From positions 644,001 to 708,000 of the forward strand of contig CAUEHT010000004.1 in NCBI GenBank assembly GCA_958510875.1: a stretch of 64,000 nucleotides of DNA, given 5' to 3'. The translations under genes were made by a program, and so were the position numbers. The notes under the pieces are model-generated. The model saw nothing but the letters and a program-made list of their open reading frames with translations. It was not told where the DNA came from and did not search any database. Every line of letters begins with the position of its first letter. Position 1 is the first letter of the stretch. Shown here piece after piece: positions 40,628-53,149 of this stretch. This stretch comes from Endomychus coccineus. Lineage: Eukaryota > Arthropoda > Insecta > Coleoptera > Endomychidae.

Positions 40628-41383
40628 AACAAATATTTTTATTTACCTCACCATTGTATTTTTAAAGATTCCAGTACTACTACAAAGCTTCGCGTAGTAT
40701 TTGATGGATCTGCGAAAAGCAGTACCGAAGTCAGTCTAAACGATACGTTATTAGTCGGGCCAACTATCCAACAAGATTTATTTTCGATCTTAACAAGATT
40801 CAGAACATATCAATATGCATTTTCAGCTGACATTACAAAAATGTATCGGCAAATTATGGTAGATCCGGAGCATCGAGATTTTCAGCTAATCGTTTGGCGC
40901 AACAATACTTCCGAGGCACTTCAAACGTTTCGGCTAAATACAGTCACGTACGGCACCTCATCAGCCCCATATCTTGCCATAAAAAGTCTTCAGCAATTAG
41001 CAGTTGATGAACAATTTGATTTTCCAAAAGCAAAAGTGGCAATTTTGAGAGATTTTTATGTCGATGACCTGTTAACGGGTACTAATGACTTAAATGAAGC
41101 TAAAGAACTTCAATTACAATTAATAGCAACATTGAAACGCGGAGGATTTGAGTTGACAAAATGGGCATCCAATGATGCCAATTTAATTCCAAATTTTCCA
41201 CCTGGATCAAATGACTTACAACCAATTGATCTAGACAAGCAAGATACCAAATTATTAGGTTTAATTTGGAATCCAACTGCTGATGGTCTTAAGTATTTCA
41301 TCAAGAAAATTGATATAAGTCACCCTTCCACCAAACGAATAATTCTTTCATCGATTGCGCAACTATTTGACCCATTAGGCTAA
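40628..41383 (+). pseudogene. pol: BEL reverse transcriptase
   Basis: The frame is continuous from just after the TGA (the annotated Met is at 40841). It contains LRVVFDGSAKS near 40690, ADITKMYRQI, LNTVTYGTSSAPYLA and the catalytic FYVDDLLTG. It ends at TAG 41381-41383 and continues in a different frame. Confidence 0.75.
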
Positions 41384-42024
41384 TCGGACCTGCATTGATT
41401 ACAGCCAAAATTATATTACAACGTCTTTGATCACTGAAATTAGGTTGGGATGATCCCATCCCGAGCAAACTAAATGGAGCATGGTTGGAATTTATGAGGG
41501 AATTGCCTGAATTAAATAATCTACAAATTGATAGGAAGGTTATTTCAGATATTAATACTACAGACATTGAGATTCACGGATTTTGCGACGCTTCCTAAAA
41601 TTCGTATGGTGCGTGTATATATGTACGTGCACGGAATGATAAAAATAAATTTTCCACAAAATTAATATGCGCCAAATCGCGAGTAGCACCTCTCAAAGTA
41701 GTTTCCATTCCACGACTTGAATTATGCAGCGCTGTTGTACTTACAGAACTGATGGAAAAGCTCAAAACTACATTGGAGTTGCCGGTTCAGCGTTATTTCT
41801 ACTGGACTGATTCCAGTATTGTTCTGGCATGGTTAAACTCTGAATCCGGAAACTGGAAAACATTTGTGGCTAATAGGGTTTCAGAAATTCAATCTACTTC
41901 AGCCAAGTCTGAATGGAATCATGTTACCTCAAAGGATAATCCAGCAGACATTATATCTAGAGGTCTCAACCCCAACAATCTAATTAAATCAGATCTATGG
42001 TGGCACGGTCCATCATGGTTATAG
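41384..42024 (+). pseudogene. pol: BEL RNase H region
   Basis: FCDAS at about 41584 is followed by a stop, then PRLELCSAVVLTEL, FYWTDSSIVLAWL and NPADIISRGL, the BEL RNase H signature. Breaks include a stop after FCDAS (about 41598) and TAG at 42022-42024. Confidence 0.65.
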
Positions 42025-43639
42025 GAAAATTCAGATGATTGGCCACACAGTAATCCATTATCCAACATTGCAGATATACCTGAAAAACGTGCAGAAACGA
42101 CGGTAACCGCAGTCACTTCAATCATTGAAGAACTGCCAGTTTTTAACAAGTTCTCAGCTTATTCGAAACTAAATAGAGTAATGGCATATTGCATAAGATT
42201 TATCAATAATTGTAAATCACAGGACAAAAAACAAATAGGCGAGTTAACATGCAGTGAACTCAAGTATGCTACCTATGTAATTTTAAAGAACATTCAAAGA
42301 GTGGCATTCTCAGTTGAAGTAACTGCACTTTCGAAGGGAAGGCAGGTACATAAAAGGAGCAATATAATGTCATTAAGTCCGTTTCAAGATGACAAGGGCT
42401 TATTGAGAGTCGGTGGTCGGTTAAAAAACGCACAAATTCCATATACGACAAAATATCCAATATTGTTGCCATCCAAACATCATGTTACAAACCTATTAAT
42501 GAAATATCACCACGAATTTACACGCCGGGTTGCAAGCTACTCTTACGGCAATTAGGCTAACATACTGGCCTCTATCTGGAAAGAACGTAGTGAAGAAAGT
42601 TCTCCATAGATGTCTCAAATGTTTTCGGTCTAATCCCAATAAGGGATTAAATCAGATCATGGGTGATTTACCAGTTAGTAGGATAACACCTTCACGTCCA
42701 TTTATAACGTGTGGGGTTGATTTTGTGGGACCAGTATTCATTCGCGAAGGCCGTGGTCGCGGAAAAAGAGCAGTTAAGGCGTACATAGCGTTGTTTATAT
42801 GTTTTTCAACCAAAGCTATCCATATTGAATTAGTCAGTGATTTAACTACCGAAGCATTTTAAAATGCCTTGAAACGTTTTATGTCCCGTAGAGGGAATGT
42901 TGCGCACATGTATAGCGACAATGGGACAAATTTCGTTGGCGCGGATCGCCAATTGAAAGAGTTGCAAACAATATTCACACCGGACGAGTCGAAATCAAAG
43001 CTTAAAACTGAATTAATTAAATTAAACATCACTTGGCATTTCATTCCTCCGCGCGCTCCACATTTTGGTGGACTTTGGGAGGCCGGGGTGAAATCAGTTA
43101 AAACCCATTTAAGAAGGGTAGTAGGTGAGGCATTCTTGACATTCGAGGAATTTTATACTGTGTTAACTCGGATAGAAGCTTGTCTGAATTCTCGCCCTTT
43201 ACTTCCTTTATCCAGTGATCCCAATGACCTTAATGCACTCACACCAGCTCATTTCCTTATTGGCGACTCACTAACCGCTCCAGTAGAACAGGACTTATCT
43301 GAGGTGAAGATCAACCGTCTATCCCGCTGGCAGTATGTGCAACAATTAACTCAACATTTCTGGAGAAGATGGTCTGAGGAGTATTTGACACATCTTCAGC
43401 AACGTACCAAATGGTCCAAACAAACAGCAACGACACTTGCGATCGGTACTCTCGTAATCATACGAGATGACCAGCGACCGCCACTGCACTGGCAATTAGG
43501 AAAAATTGTCCACACCTATCCGGGTTCAGATGGCATCGTTAGAGTAGTGGAGATAAAGACTCACAATAATATTATAAAGCGTTCAGTAACTAAAATTTGT
43601 GTTTTACCAATAAGTGACAATGAAAAAATGAGTCAGTAA
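42025..43639 (+). pseudogene. pol: BEL integrase
   Basis: The frames 42181-42555, 42530-42862 and 42869-43639 together cover the zinc-binding region (CLKCFRSNPNKG), the catalytic core (VDFVGPVFIREG, MYSDNGTNFVGA, PPRAPHFGGLWEAGVKSVK with its Glu) and the C-terminal domain (LAIGTLVIIRDDQRPPLHWQLGKI). Breaks are a frameshift near 42530 and an in-frame TAA at 42860-42862. Confidence 0.75.
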
Positions 43640-43832
43640 ACTTCGAATATTACATGTTTTAGACTTTCACACATTTTATTTTCTATTATATTTTAAGAAA
43701 AATAAACACAATTAGGAGATTGTGATATTATTGTTCAACATTTCACGTATTTGTAATAATTAGTTAAGGTCACATGCATAACATTCATTTTTTATTATTA
43801 AAAGTCAAGCAGACTTTCAATCCCGGGCAGAA

Positions 43833-44225
43833 TGTTTAGACCTTTTGCTTGTCCCAATGGCAACGGTCATTTTATTGCATCTCAGGGCAGTTACATACCA
43901 TGAAATATATTTTTCAGTTTCTAGGAAGGCAACCTTGTTGTGTCGATCCTTTTAGATTTAAAACACCATTTTTATTGTTAAAATTAGTCGTAGTTTCTCA
44001 ACCCCATTTCATATTTCATTTTTATTCCTATTTAAAAAGTCATTATCGAAACAGCCTTGTAACCAGTAACTTAGCAACTTGTACATATTATAAAACTACT
44101 ATCAATAAATTATTGAATATGAAAAGACGAGAAGTTTAATTAAAGAAGATACTCAACAAACAAATTTACTAGACTAGGTTCTCGACCACACAAATTAACA
44201 GTGGATTATCGAACCGGTCACAACA
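43833..44225 (+). repeat. BEL 3' LTR
   Basis: 393 bp. It differs from the 5' LTR by a few bases and a 5-nt insertion (AACCG) near the right end. Confidence 0.9.
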
Positions 44226-47149
44226 GTTAGTATGTAGTGAATGCCTAATCAATCCTGTGTTGGTTTTTGGTATATATAACATATAACGTTATAACTCATA
44301 ACATTTGATTCGATCTGCTGTAACATTTTCTCCTCAAGTTGAATCTAGCCAATTCATTAGGTTTGTTATCTGTATATAAAGCTTCTTTGATGGCAATTTG
44401 CTAAAATACTGCAAAGTTGTTTGAAAATGATTTTGTCACAGTTATGTAGTTTGTATAGGTACACTGTAATATAAATCCTTTATAAGTTATAACACAGATC
44501 TTCAAAAGATTATTATTTGTATATGAATTTAGACGGACACTTACCTCCTGCAGATTACATTCACATCACAATGTAGCATGTGCTTATTCGATTGGAATAA
44601 AAGTTCATGCACAATTTTCTGTTTGGTGAGGAAATAATTGTTTGAAATAGGTATAATAAATAATGACAATATACAGATTCATTTACAATTACAAAATTAA
44701 ATTGATTAGGTAACCTTACAGATTCGACTTTCTCTCTTTCTCAAAATGCATTGTTAATAAACTAGTGAATTCTCTGACCTCAATTTCTGTTAATACCTTA
44801 TTTTCGTGACCTCTACATGAACCTGAAAGTAATTTGAGCTATGGTTTTAATTTAGGAAATGAAATCAATTTTTATGCAATTATTTCGAGAATTTTGATTT
44901 TTTTGAGGAAAACAAAATTCACATTGAAATGCAATAGAAAAAATCAATTGAGGAATAGAATTGACAATCCCATCATTAAAATGTCTGATTACAGTTTTTT
45001 GAACCAGAAGTAGTCACCTACTGATACAGTTGAACAACTCTAATTATTTATTGAAGAACGTTATGGAAGGCAGGATCAAAGTACCTACTCTACAAGCTAG
45101 GAAGAAAACTTAAGTAACTTTCTTTCGACAAAGGTATAAGTTTTAAATTTACTAAAATAGAGAAAAACTTTTTTGCTATTTTCGACGCCTTGCAGAACCA
45201 AAACATGTAACTAGCGATAAAAACAATAACTCTTCTTCCTAGCTTACATAGAGCATTTTAGCTTCCTCAACCCCAAAACAGAAAAACAAAGCATTGAATA
45301 TAATCAGAAATCAATAATAATGAAATTATAAGCAAATAATCAATAGAAAAAAGCGGAATTTAATTTACTCAAGTATGTACTCCTTTATAAAAGATTCTAA
45401 TTTATCATTATAATGATGTATCCCTAACATAGTTTGGTTTTATAAGTGAAAAAAATTGGATATATTTTTGAAACATATTTTAGATCTTACAGTGAAACTT
45501 CAAAATAAATTATTTCATATCATTCCTAAAAATGATACAAATAAGGTACATAAACTTGGAGTTTTCAAATTAGAATGTTCAATTGAGAACTTTGAAGCAT
45601 AAACTGACCAAAAAAGCAGTTGAGTGGCTGTCATTTAAAAAAGTTTAAAAAAACTTCAAGGAAGTCTCGATATTCAATTTATGTTAAGTACTTATAGTTA
45701 TAATTGCGTTTGACATGGGAGCAACATTGTGGTAACGGATATATAGAGCTGAGGTTGCTTTTTATAAGGCCGCAATAATATTGTTCTGACAATAAATGAA
45801 AATGGGAATATTTTGAAATTTTACTGTGCCCATCAACATTCCCAACATAATCATAAGCTATTGCTTCCTTCAAATTATTGCGTCTGAATACCTACACTCA
45901 AAATATTACATAAAAGTAAAATGAAAACACATCTCCCTTCTTATTCAGCTTTTTATTTCCAATAGTCATATCGAATGTATTTCTCTCGAAATGCATTCTG
46001 AATTAAACTGGTAGATTAATTAGTTGACCTTTTGCCCAAATTGATTTTTGTTGACCTCGGCATAATGGTCAATTGTTAAATTTTTTAGGAAATGCTACAG
46101 ATAGTCACTTTATAGTAGGATTAACAATCTCGATTATAGTTTTCTGAACTAGATGTACATACCACTAACCAAAAGATGTACGATAATAAAGAAATTGCTA
46201 ATGAATTCAATGACTTCTTTATAAATATAGGTCTTAAGATGGCAGAGAAAGTTCATAATACGCAAAAATATAATAACAATCAAATTAATTATAACAATGA
46301 TACAATATTTATTGCTCCAACAAATGCATATGAAATTTTAAACATAATTCGATGAATGAACATTAAAAAATATGTTGATAGGATATCAATTGAAAGTATG
46401 TATTAAAGTAATTGCAGAAGTACTACTTATAGTTATTATTCTGTCCTGCAGTTTGGCTTGGTTGCATGAAAGCAGCAGTGTATGGTCTAACAGATATATG
46501 GAGCTGACAAGGTTGTTCTGAGAATAAATAAAAACTAGAATATTTGAAACTGAAAATATTCTGAAATCTATGTTCATAAATATTCCCCACACATACACTA
46601 TTGCTTCCTCCAAATTATAACGTCCGAACACCTATGCTCAAAGTATTACATAAAAATAAAATGGAAACATACATAAAGTCTGATAATATTGTTCAAAATA
46701 TCATACATTCTGAATTTCTTCTACCTTCTTATTCAGCTTTTCAATCCTTTTTATTTCTGTTATATTGAATGTATTTCTATCAAAATGTATTCTTAATTAA
46801 CAGGTAGATTCGTTAACCTTCTTCTCGAACTGAATTTTGTGGAGAACTTCATTTTGATGACTTCAGCATAAGCCTGGAAACTCATTTGAGTCATGAGTTT
46901 TTTGCAATTATCTCGATTTTGAGGAAACTCAATAGTTAAAAACAATTTAAGAGTAAGATTGACAATCTCGATTACAGTTTTCTGAACTAGAATTAGGTAG
47001 TGCTAGAGTTGAACAAATCGAACAATTAATCGAAGAACGTTATGAAATTTTAAGTACACTACTTCTACAGACAATGCTCCTAAAGCTATGGAGATGAACC
47101 AGCTGCTGTAGCAGCACTTAGATGATGTTTATAAGATATAATATAACTT
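44226..47149. other. Non-coding region with three degenerate copies of a dispersed repeat
   Basis: Segments at about 44,700-45,070, 45,650-46,150 and 46,430-47,050 share diverged blocks: TTATTCAGCTTTT, GAATGTATTTCTMTC, CAATCTCGATTAYAGTTTTCTGAACTAGA, and GAAGAACGTTATG in the first and third. No protein gene is supported except the LINE fragment inside the second copy. Confidence 0.5.
46165..46405 (+). pseudogene. Non-LTR retrotransposon RT N-terminal fragment
   Basis: A frame reading MYDNKEIANEFNDFFINIG...IFIAPTNAYEILNIIR, then TGA, then MNIKKYVDRISIE, matches the linker preceding the RT domain of jockey/CR1-type LINEs. Short and decayed. Confidence 0.55.
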
Positions 47150-47154
47150 GAAAT
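47150..47154. other. Copia element left target-site duplication GAAAT
   Basis: GAAAT immediately left of the LTR, repeated at 51792-51796 immediately right of the other LTR. Confidence 0.75.
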
Positions 47155-47466
47155 TAAGGTTGTTTTCCAAATAAATACACCAATTTCCATGTACTTAGAT
47201 GTGTATTAGTTCAATAAAACGTGAAAACAATACACTACTGACAGAAACTTAACTTTTAGTAGACGGCCATTTTAATACACTATCGACCATCCTTTTCTAA
47301 TATTAAACCTTGATTTCTTAAGAAAAATACCCTACAAGATATGCAACACACAATACAAAATGTTAACAGAGTTGCCTATCTGTCGTATGCAAAGCGTACA
47401 TAATAAAGTGACTATAATATAACCAGTATAATAAATGATTGGAGAATTGAATAACAAACACCAATA
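47155..47466 (-). repeat. Copia 3' LTR
   Basis: 312 bp. On the element's strand it runs TATTGGTGTTTG...ACAACCTTA. TG...CA ends would lie six bases in from each side, but only the longer boundaries give a matching TSD. Confidence 0.8.
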
Positions 47467-47950
47467 CTACCCTCAATTCTTCAATCACTAAAATCTCTTG
47501 ACTAACATAAAATATAGTTAAGAATACAAAACAATAATAACTATTAAACTGTGAATCATCAAGCATATTTTCAACTTTCAAACAATTTCTGAAATGTTTA
47601 AACTTTACTGTATTTAATGCCTTTGTAAGCATATCTGCTTGTTGACTCTCAGTACAAATGTACTTAAGAACTATGTACTCTTTTTCGACACACTCGCGAA
47701 CAAAATGATGACACACATCAATGTGTTTTGTTCGTTTAGTCTCTAACGTTGACGCCATTCTAATACAGGACTGATTGTCCTCAAACACATATATTGGAAA
47801 CACGTTATATTTTAACACCTCCGAGCACAACTGCCCAAAAAATAAACAATCTGTAACACAAGATGCTAAAGCAAGATACTCTGATTCAGCACTAGATAAA
47901 GCTACTACACTTTGCTTTCTTGTTTTCCACTCTATTGAATTATTGTTCAT
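47363..47950 (-). pseudogene. pol: Copia RNase H C-terminal part
   Basis: It contains KQSVVALSSAESEYLALAS and ADMLTKAL, the Copia RNase H end. The frame runs into the LTR. It is separated from the RT frame by a break near 47970. Confidence 0.7.
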
Positions 47951-47991
47951 TTCAATGAGATACCCTGTGACACTTTTACGGTCCCATTACA

Positions 47992-48708
47992 TTATTTGCA
48001 AAATCCGAAAAGCTGAATATTGGAATTGCAACTTTTAGTAAATTTCAGACCATAATTTTGAGTTTGTTTTAAGTAACGTAATGTATGTTTCAAATGATTC
48101 CAATGTTCTGTACTATAACAATTCTGAAACTGGCTAAAATACATAATCGAGAAGCTTAAATCTGGTCTTGTTCCTAACTTTATGTACATTAGTGAACCTA
48201 TAAGTTCTTTATGAGGTAACTTATCAGAACAAACATTACCATTATTTAACTGCAATTTAGGTTGCATGGGTAATACATGAGGTTTACAATCAATCATATT
48301 AAATTTCTGCAAAATCTTTTGTGTCAGACTTGCCTGTTTCACATAAACAACATCATCATTTTCAATTATTTCTAATCCAAGGAAAGTTAGTGTGTCAGTT
48401 TTAAACTCCTTCATTTTGAATTTTTGGAATAAATTATTTTTAATAGTTTGCAAATTTCCCTGAGTATTAGAAAAAATTATCAAATCATCAACATGAATCA
48501 AAAGAAATGTTTTTTCCTTGAAATATAAACACGGATCTTTCTTAGATCTCTGAAAACCTAAATCGATTAAAGTTCGATTGAAAACAGAATTCCAACATTT
48601 TGGTGATTGTCTTAAGCCGTACAAGGCCTCATTTAGTTTACATCCTAAATTTGAGTTTTTAACAATTAGATCTTCTGGAGGTGACATAAATACTGGCTCT
48701 TTCAACAT
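47992..48708 (-). pseudogene. pol: Copia reverse transcriptase, C-terminal part
   Basis: It includes KLNEALYGLRQSPKCWN, the catalytic LIHVDDLIIF and YIKLGTRPDLSFSI, standard Copia RT. It lost its connection to the preceding fragment around 48709-48811. Confidence 0.75.
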
Positions 48709-48811
48709 GCCAATTAAAAATGCTGATTTTACATCAAGTTGTACAACAAATAAACTGAACTGAATATATAGACAATAGAATTCTGATACTAGCTATTCGA
48801 GCAACTGGAGA

Positions 48812-49177
48812 TTAAACAAATTCATCTAACATACCTTGTTTGAAACCTCGGGATACTAATCTAGCTTTCTTTTTCATCTTACCGTCCACTATCTTTTCAC
48901 AAAACACCCATCTTGAGTCAATAACCTCTACTCCATCTGGAGCCACTTCAAGCTCCCATGTCTTATTTTCTTTCAGTGCAACAAGTTCTTCCTCCACAGC
49001 TTCCTTCCAACCTTGATCTCTTTTAATCGCTTCTGTATAAGTTTGTGGCACATCAGAAAACAAATTGCCTGCTGACAAGGCTGCAAACAAATCAACACGA
49101 TCTTCATCGAGATCTTCATCTAGGTCATAGTCTTCCAAATAGGTAGGTACATGTCTTCTTCTTGGACTTCTTCTCAC
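48812..49177 (-). pseudogene. pol: Copia reverse transcriptase, N-terminal part
   Basis: It includes WKEAVEEELVALKENKTWEL and SRWVFCEKI, the RT entry motif. The gap 49178-49661 upstream holds decayed integrase C-terminal sequence with stops. Confidence 0.7.
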
Positions 49178-49661
49178 ATTTTGGTCTATATTCTGTCGAG
49201 CTTCTTCTCAGTATTGTTTTCCTACTTCATTATCACTATTATGAGTATTTTCCTCTATATTCTCCTCTATGTTTTCTTCATACTGGCCATTTTCAACCTC
49301 ATTTTCCGAATAAATTGGTCTTAATTGGCACTTCTGTTTCTCTTCAAAAACAACATTCCTTCCATGGACTACTTTTCTTTGGTTTTCATTCCATAACCTG
49401 TATCCATTGTCTGCATACCCAATCTATATTAGCTTCTCACAACGGGGATCCAATTTTGATTTTCTAACTTCTTTTGGCACCAAGTTGTATGCATCACATC
49501 CAAAACTATTAATTTTCCCCAAATTAGGTGCTTCATCATACCAAATTTCAGCTGGAGTCTTATGTTCTTTCAATACCCTTGTCTATGTCCGGTTAATTAG
49601 ATGAATTGATGTTCTTACTGCTTCTCCCCAGAATGATTTTTTTCAAGTGGTGAGTCGTATA

Positions 49662-50279
49662 TCAAGCATCGAGCTTTATCCATAATTGTTCTGTTGAATC
49701 GCTCTGCAACCCCATTCTGTTGTTGATTATATGGTACAGTATACTGAATTGTGCACAGAAACGTCTGAACTCTTTGGATGAATATTCTCCGCCATTGTCA
49801 CATCGCAGTTTCTCTATTTTTGTATTAAATTTCGCTTCTACCATTGCCACATACTCTCTAAATTTTCCTACAGCTTCACTTTTATTACTCAATAAATAGC
49901 ATACACAGAAATGCGGAAAATGATCTATAAAAGTTATGAAATAACTCTTTCCATCATGATTCATGGGACTCATGGATCCACATATATCTGATGACACAAT
50001 TTCTAAAATTCTTGTGGCTTTTCTAGTTTCTGCTGTATCTTCAAATGGCATTCTTCTCTGCTTTCCCTTTAGACAAGTTTCACAAAGTCCTGGTGCTGGG
50101 TATCTTCCTGAGTGTCCCATTTGTCTGTGTTTCAACATCTTATCATCTTCTGTAACATTGGCTCTGTGTTTTTCATTATTCCATTCAAGAACTACATAAT
50201 ATAAGTTTCCTCTTAGTTTTCCTTCCAAAATTGTTATTCCATTCTTCTTTACAGACACCTTCTTGTCCTTAAAAATCAC
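49662..50279 (-). pseudogene. pol: Copia integrase
   Basis: A zinc-binding MGHSGRYPAPGLCETCLKGK region is followed by the catalytic core: ICGSMSP, FIDHFPHF and CDNGGEYSSKEF. The usual third acidic residue region is disrupted at the end. Confidence 0.7.
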
Positions 50280-50389
50280 TTTCGAACCTTTTTCTTACAA
50301 TTTTCTTACAGACATTAAATTGTAAGCCAAATTTTCACATGCCCATACCTTTTTGATTGTAATAGACTTTCCTGAACTTGTTCTTAAAT

Positions 50390-50605
50390 TTATGTATTAC
50401 CTTCCTTTGTTGCCATAATTATCTGTCCTTGTTTTGCAACATTTATTTTGTGAGATACATTTCGAGGATTTTCCAAAAAGAAACTCAAGTTGGTACTAAC
50501 TAAATGATTAGTTGCACCACTATCCATTACAAACTGCACTAACTGGATTTCATTCTTTTCAGATAAATTCACATACTCGTTCTGATTTTCTTCACAACTT
50601 GTCAA
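50390..50605 (-). pseudogene. pol: Copia protease fragment
   Basis: It contains FVMDSGATNHLVS, the Copia aspartic-protease motif (D-S-G). Confidence 0.65.
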
Positions 50606-50608
50606 AAA

Positions 50609-51495
50609 TTAAATATTTTCTTCCTCTGATTGAGTTTGAGCACTTTGGGCATTAAGTCGACATTGAAAACCCCCATGATATTGTCCACGTTCATGAAAAA
50701 CTCCACGAGAATCACCTCTTCGATTCTCTGGACATTCTGAGAGTTTATGTCCTATTTTTCCACATGAATGGCAAGCATATGGAAAGTTTCCAGTACTTCC
50801 AGGTGCTTGTTGAGTACCAGCCCTTCCTTTATAACTCTGACCTCGAAGATGGCCACTTTCCTCTATATCCTTATTTTGACGAGCTTCCTCTAACAGTAAT
50901 TTGCTTTTTACAAATTCTAAGGTAACAACATTAGGACTGGTATCGAAAACAATGTCGATAGCCGTAGTCACTGACTGATATTTTTCATGATGATGAACTG
51001 TGTTATTACATCCTTATCATCTAAATTTCCGCTGCAACTTCTCAAATCACACACTGTCTTCTCAAAACTTATTAGAAAGTCATTTACCGATTCTTTTCTG
51101 TTAAACTGCATATATCTTAACTTCCTTTGTAGTTGAATTTGGCTCGAGATCCCTTGTTTTACATACGTAGCTACAAGTATATCCATTATCTCCTTCGCAG
51201 TACCCTTTCCTTTGATCATCTCTAGTATGTTATCAGCCAAACACTGAACAATTATATTCCTTACTTTTGTGTCAGACTTCTTGAAGACTGATAATTCGGT
51301 TGCATCTTCAGGAGGAGTCCTGTTTAACACTTCCAATACTCCGTGGTGCTCTAACAATAATTTCACACGAAACTCCCAGTTCGAGAAGCCGACGCCATCG
51401 AAGGGTTTTACGTTAACCAATTTTTCCGTCATTTTCTTCCTATACTTTCCGTTTATTGAACTAGACTGGGCCCATAACCTAAGGTTGTTTTCCAA
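50609..51495 (-). pseudogene. gag: Copia Gag
   Basis: Two frames, 51495-50968 and 50971-50609, overlap by 4 nt across a frameshift. The probable start is MTEKLVNVKPF (about 51432). The UBN2-type gag region is followed by a CX2CX4HX4C zinc knuckle CHSCGKIGHKLSEC in the second frame. Confidence 0.75.
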
Positions 51496-51791
51496 ATAAA
51501 TAAATCAATTTCCATGTTCTTAGATGTGTATTAGTTCAATAAAACGTGAAAACAATACACTACTGACAGAAACTTAACTTTTAGTAGACGGCCATTTTAA
51601 TACACTATCAACCATCCTTTTCTAACATTAAACCTTGATATCTTAAGAAAAATACCCTACTAGATACGCAACACACAATACAAAGTGTTAAAAGGGTTGC
51701 CTATCTGTCGTATGCAAAGCGTACATAATAAAGTGACTATACTAGAACCATTATGATAAATGATTGGAGAATTGAATAACAAACACCAATA
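51480..51791 (-). repeat. Copia 5' LTR
   Basis: 312 bp copy of 47155-47466. It is followed on the element strand by the primer-binding region. Confidence 0.8.
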
Positions 51792-51796
51792 GAAAT

Positions 51797-52285
51797 TTGA
51801 TCCCATTTCATTATAACTTATTAAGTCGATCTCCTCTATTATGAACCGGCGTGACATATTTTTATCTTTCAAATAACCCCAAGCAATAGAGTTCAGGGGA
51901 TTGAGGTCGAGTGATCGAGAAGGTCATGCAACTAGACCACCTCTACCAATCCATGTTTCACCGTACTTTCTATTTAGCTATTCCCGTACTTGTCTGCAAA
52001 AAGGGACAGGACAGCAATACAATTGTATCTATGCATTTGTTCCATCATTGTGTGGTGTCTTCGTGACTAGTTTTCAAAAATTCTAACAATGCAGCGGCCG
52101 TCCGTCTGTCTGGTAGAAGCGTATGGGCCAAAAATATTGTTTTTGTAAAAGCCAAGCCAGACATTGACACTGAATTTTTCTTGGAAATTCCTAGATCTTG
52201 TCCCAGATTTCAGTCGGAGAAGTTCAACAGTCGACAGAAAATTTTGATTTTGAGAAAAAAATTCCGTATAACATATATGCACAGA
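51797..52285 (-). pseudogene. Mariner/Tc1-superfamily-like transposase remnant
   Basis: Minus-strand pieces read FQEKFSVNVWLGF...NIFGPY, then WIGRGG, PSRSLDLNPLNSIAWGYLK and FIIEEIDL, in the order of the C-terminal DDE region of insect transposases (SVNVWxG...GP..., W..RSPDLNPLD..LWG.LK). Many stops and frameshifts are present. The Copia element inserted at its 3' side. Confidence 0.6.
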
Positions 52286-53095
52286 CGCTTAGTTTTTGAG
52301 ATACAGGGTGTTGAAATTGATAAAAAAAATTCTTTTTTTGCGAATATCTCCGGAACCGTTCATCGTACAGAAAACAGCTTCTGCATACATTGTCTACTCA
52401 TAGTAAGCTTTGTTCCGTGTGATAAACTTTTCTTTTTTAGTCATAATTGGTGAAGATTTTGAAGGGGTAGTTGGTGTTTTGCTCCCCAACTTCTATGCCA
52501 CTTTAAAAAAATGATGTTTTGAGACAATCATTTGAACCGCTGAAGTTTTCTACACAAAAAAGATACACTTGGTCATGAGCTCTAAAGTTGACCGTTTTCG
52601 AGAAAAATCAATTTTTATGTTGATAAACATGATCAATTTTTTGGTTTTGTTATTTGTTTGAATAAATTTTGTTTAATTAGTAAGAATTGACCATGTTTTT
52701 CAACATAAAAGTTGATTTTTCGAAAACGGTCAACTTTAGAACTTATGACCAAGTGTACCTTTTTTGTGTGGAAAATATTGGCGGTTCAAAAGGTTGTCTC
52801 AAAGTTGGTGAGAAAAACACCAACTACCCCTTCAAAATCTTCACCAATTATGACTTAAAAAGAAATTTGTATCACACAGAACATAGCTTACTATGAGTAG
52901 AAAATGCTTGCAGAAGTTGTTTCCTGTACGATGAACGGTTCCGGAGATATTCGCAAAAAACTAAATTTTTTCATCAATTTCAACACCCTGTATCTCAAAA
53001 ACTAAGCGTCTGTGCATATATGTTAAAGGGTATTTTTCCTCAAAATCAAATTTCCTATCGACTGTTGAAGTTCTTCGACTAAGACCTGGGACACC
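52195..53095. repeat. 0.9-kb foldback (inverted-repeat) element
   Basis: Left arm about 52195-52640 and right arm about 52690-53095 are reverse complements with modest divergence and a centre near 52665. Matching blocks include GTCCCAG, TCAACAGTCGA, TATATGCACAGACGCTTAG, GATACAGGGTGTTGAAATTGA, CTCCGGAACCGTTCATCG and AAGTTGACCGTTTTCGA. It has no ORF of its own. It is a non-autonomous hairpin element. Confidence 0.8.
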
Positions 53096-53149
53096 CTGTA
53101 TATGTAGAACTGGAGTTTCGGGTATTGATCCGCGTTGTGTGGTTCTGGT

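Larger units (their letters stand above)
37664..44225 (+). mobile_element. BEL/Pao LTR retrotransposon, complete but coding-defective
   Basis: 6.56 kb with LTRs 37664-38051 (388 bp) and 43833-44225 (393 bp), which start TGTTTAGACC and end GGTCACAACA, and a 5-bp TSD. By eye the LTRs differ by about five substitutions and one 5-nt indel. The gag-protease, RT, RNase H and integrase frames are all recognisable but are interrupted at several points. Confidence 0.9.
47155..51791 (-). mobile_element. Copia LTR retrotransposon, complete but coding-defective
   Basis: 4.64 kb on the minus strand. Its LTRs are 47155-47466 and 51480-51791 (312 bp each, about 15 differences by eye), with a 5-bp TSD. The order gag, protease, integrase, RT, RNase H identifies Copia. 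The sequence just inside the 5' LTR, GGTTATGGGCCCAG on the minus strand, is a Copia-type primer-binding region. Confidence 0.88.
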
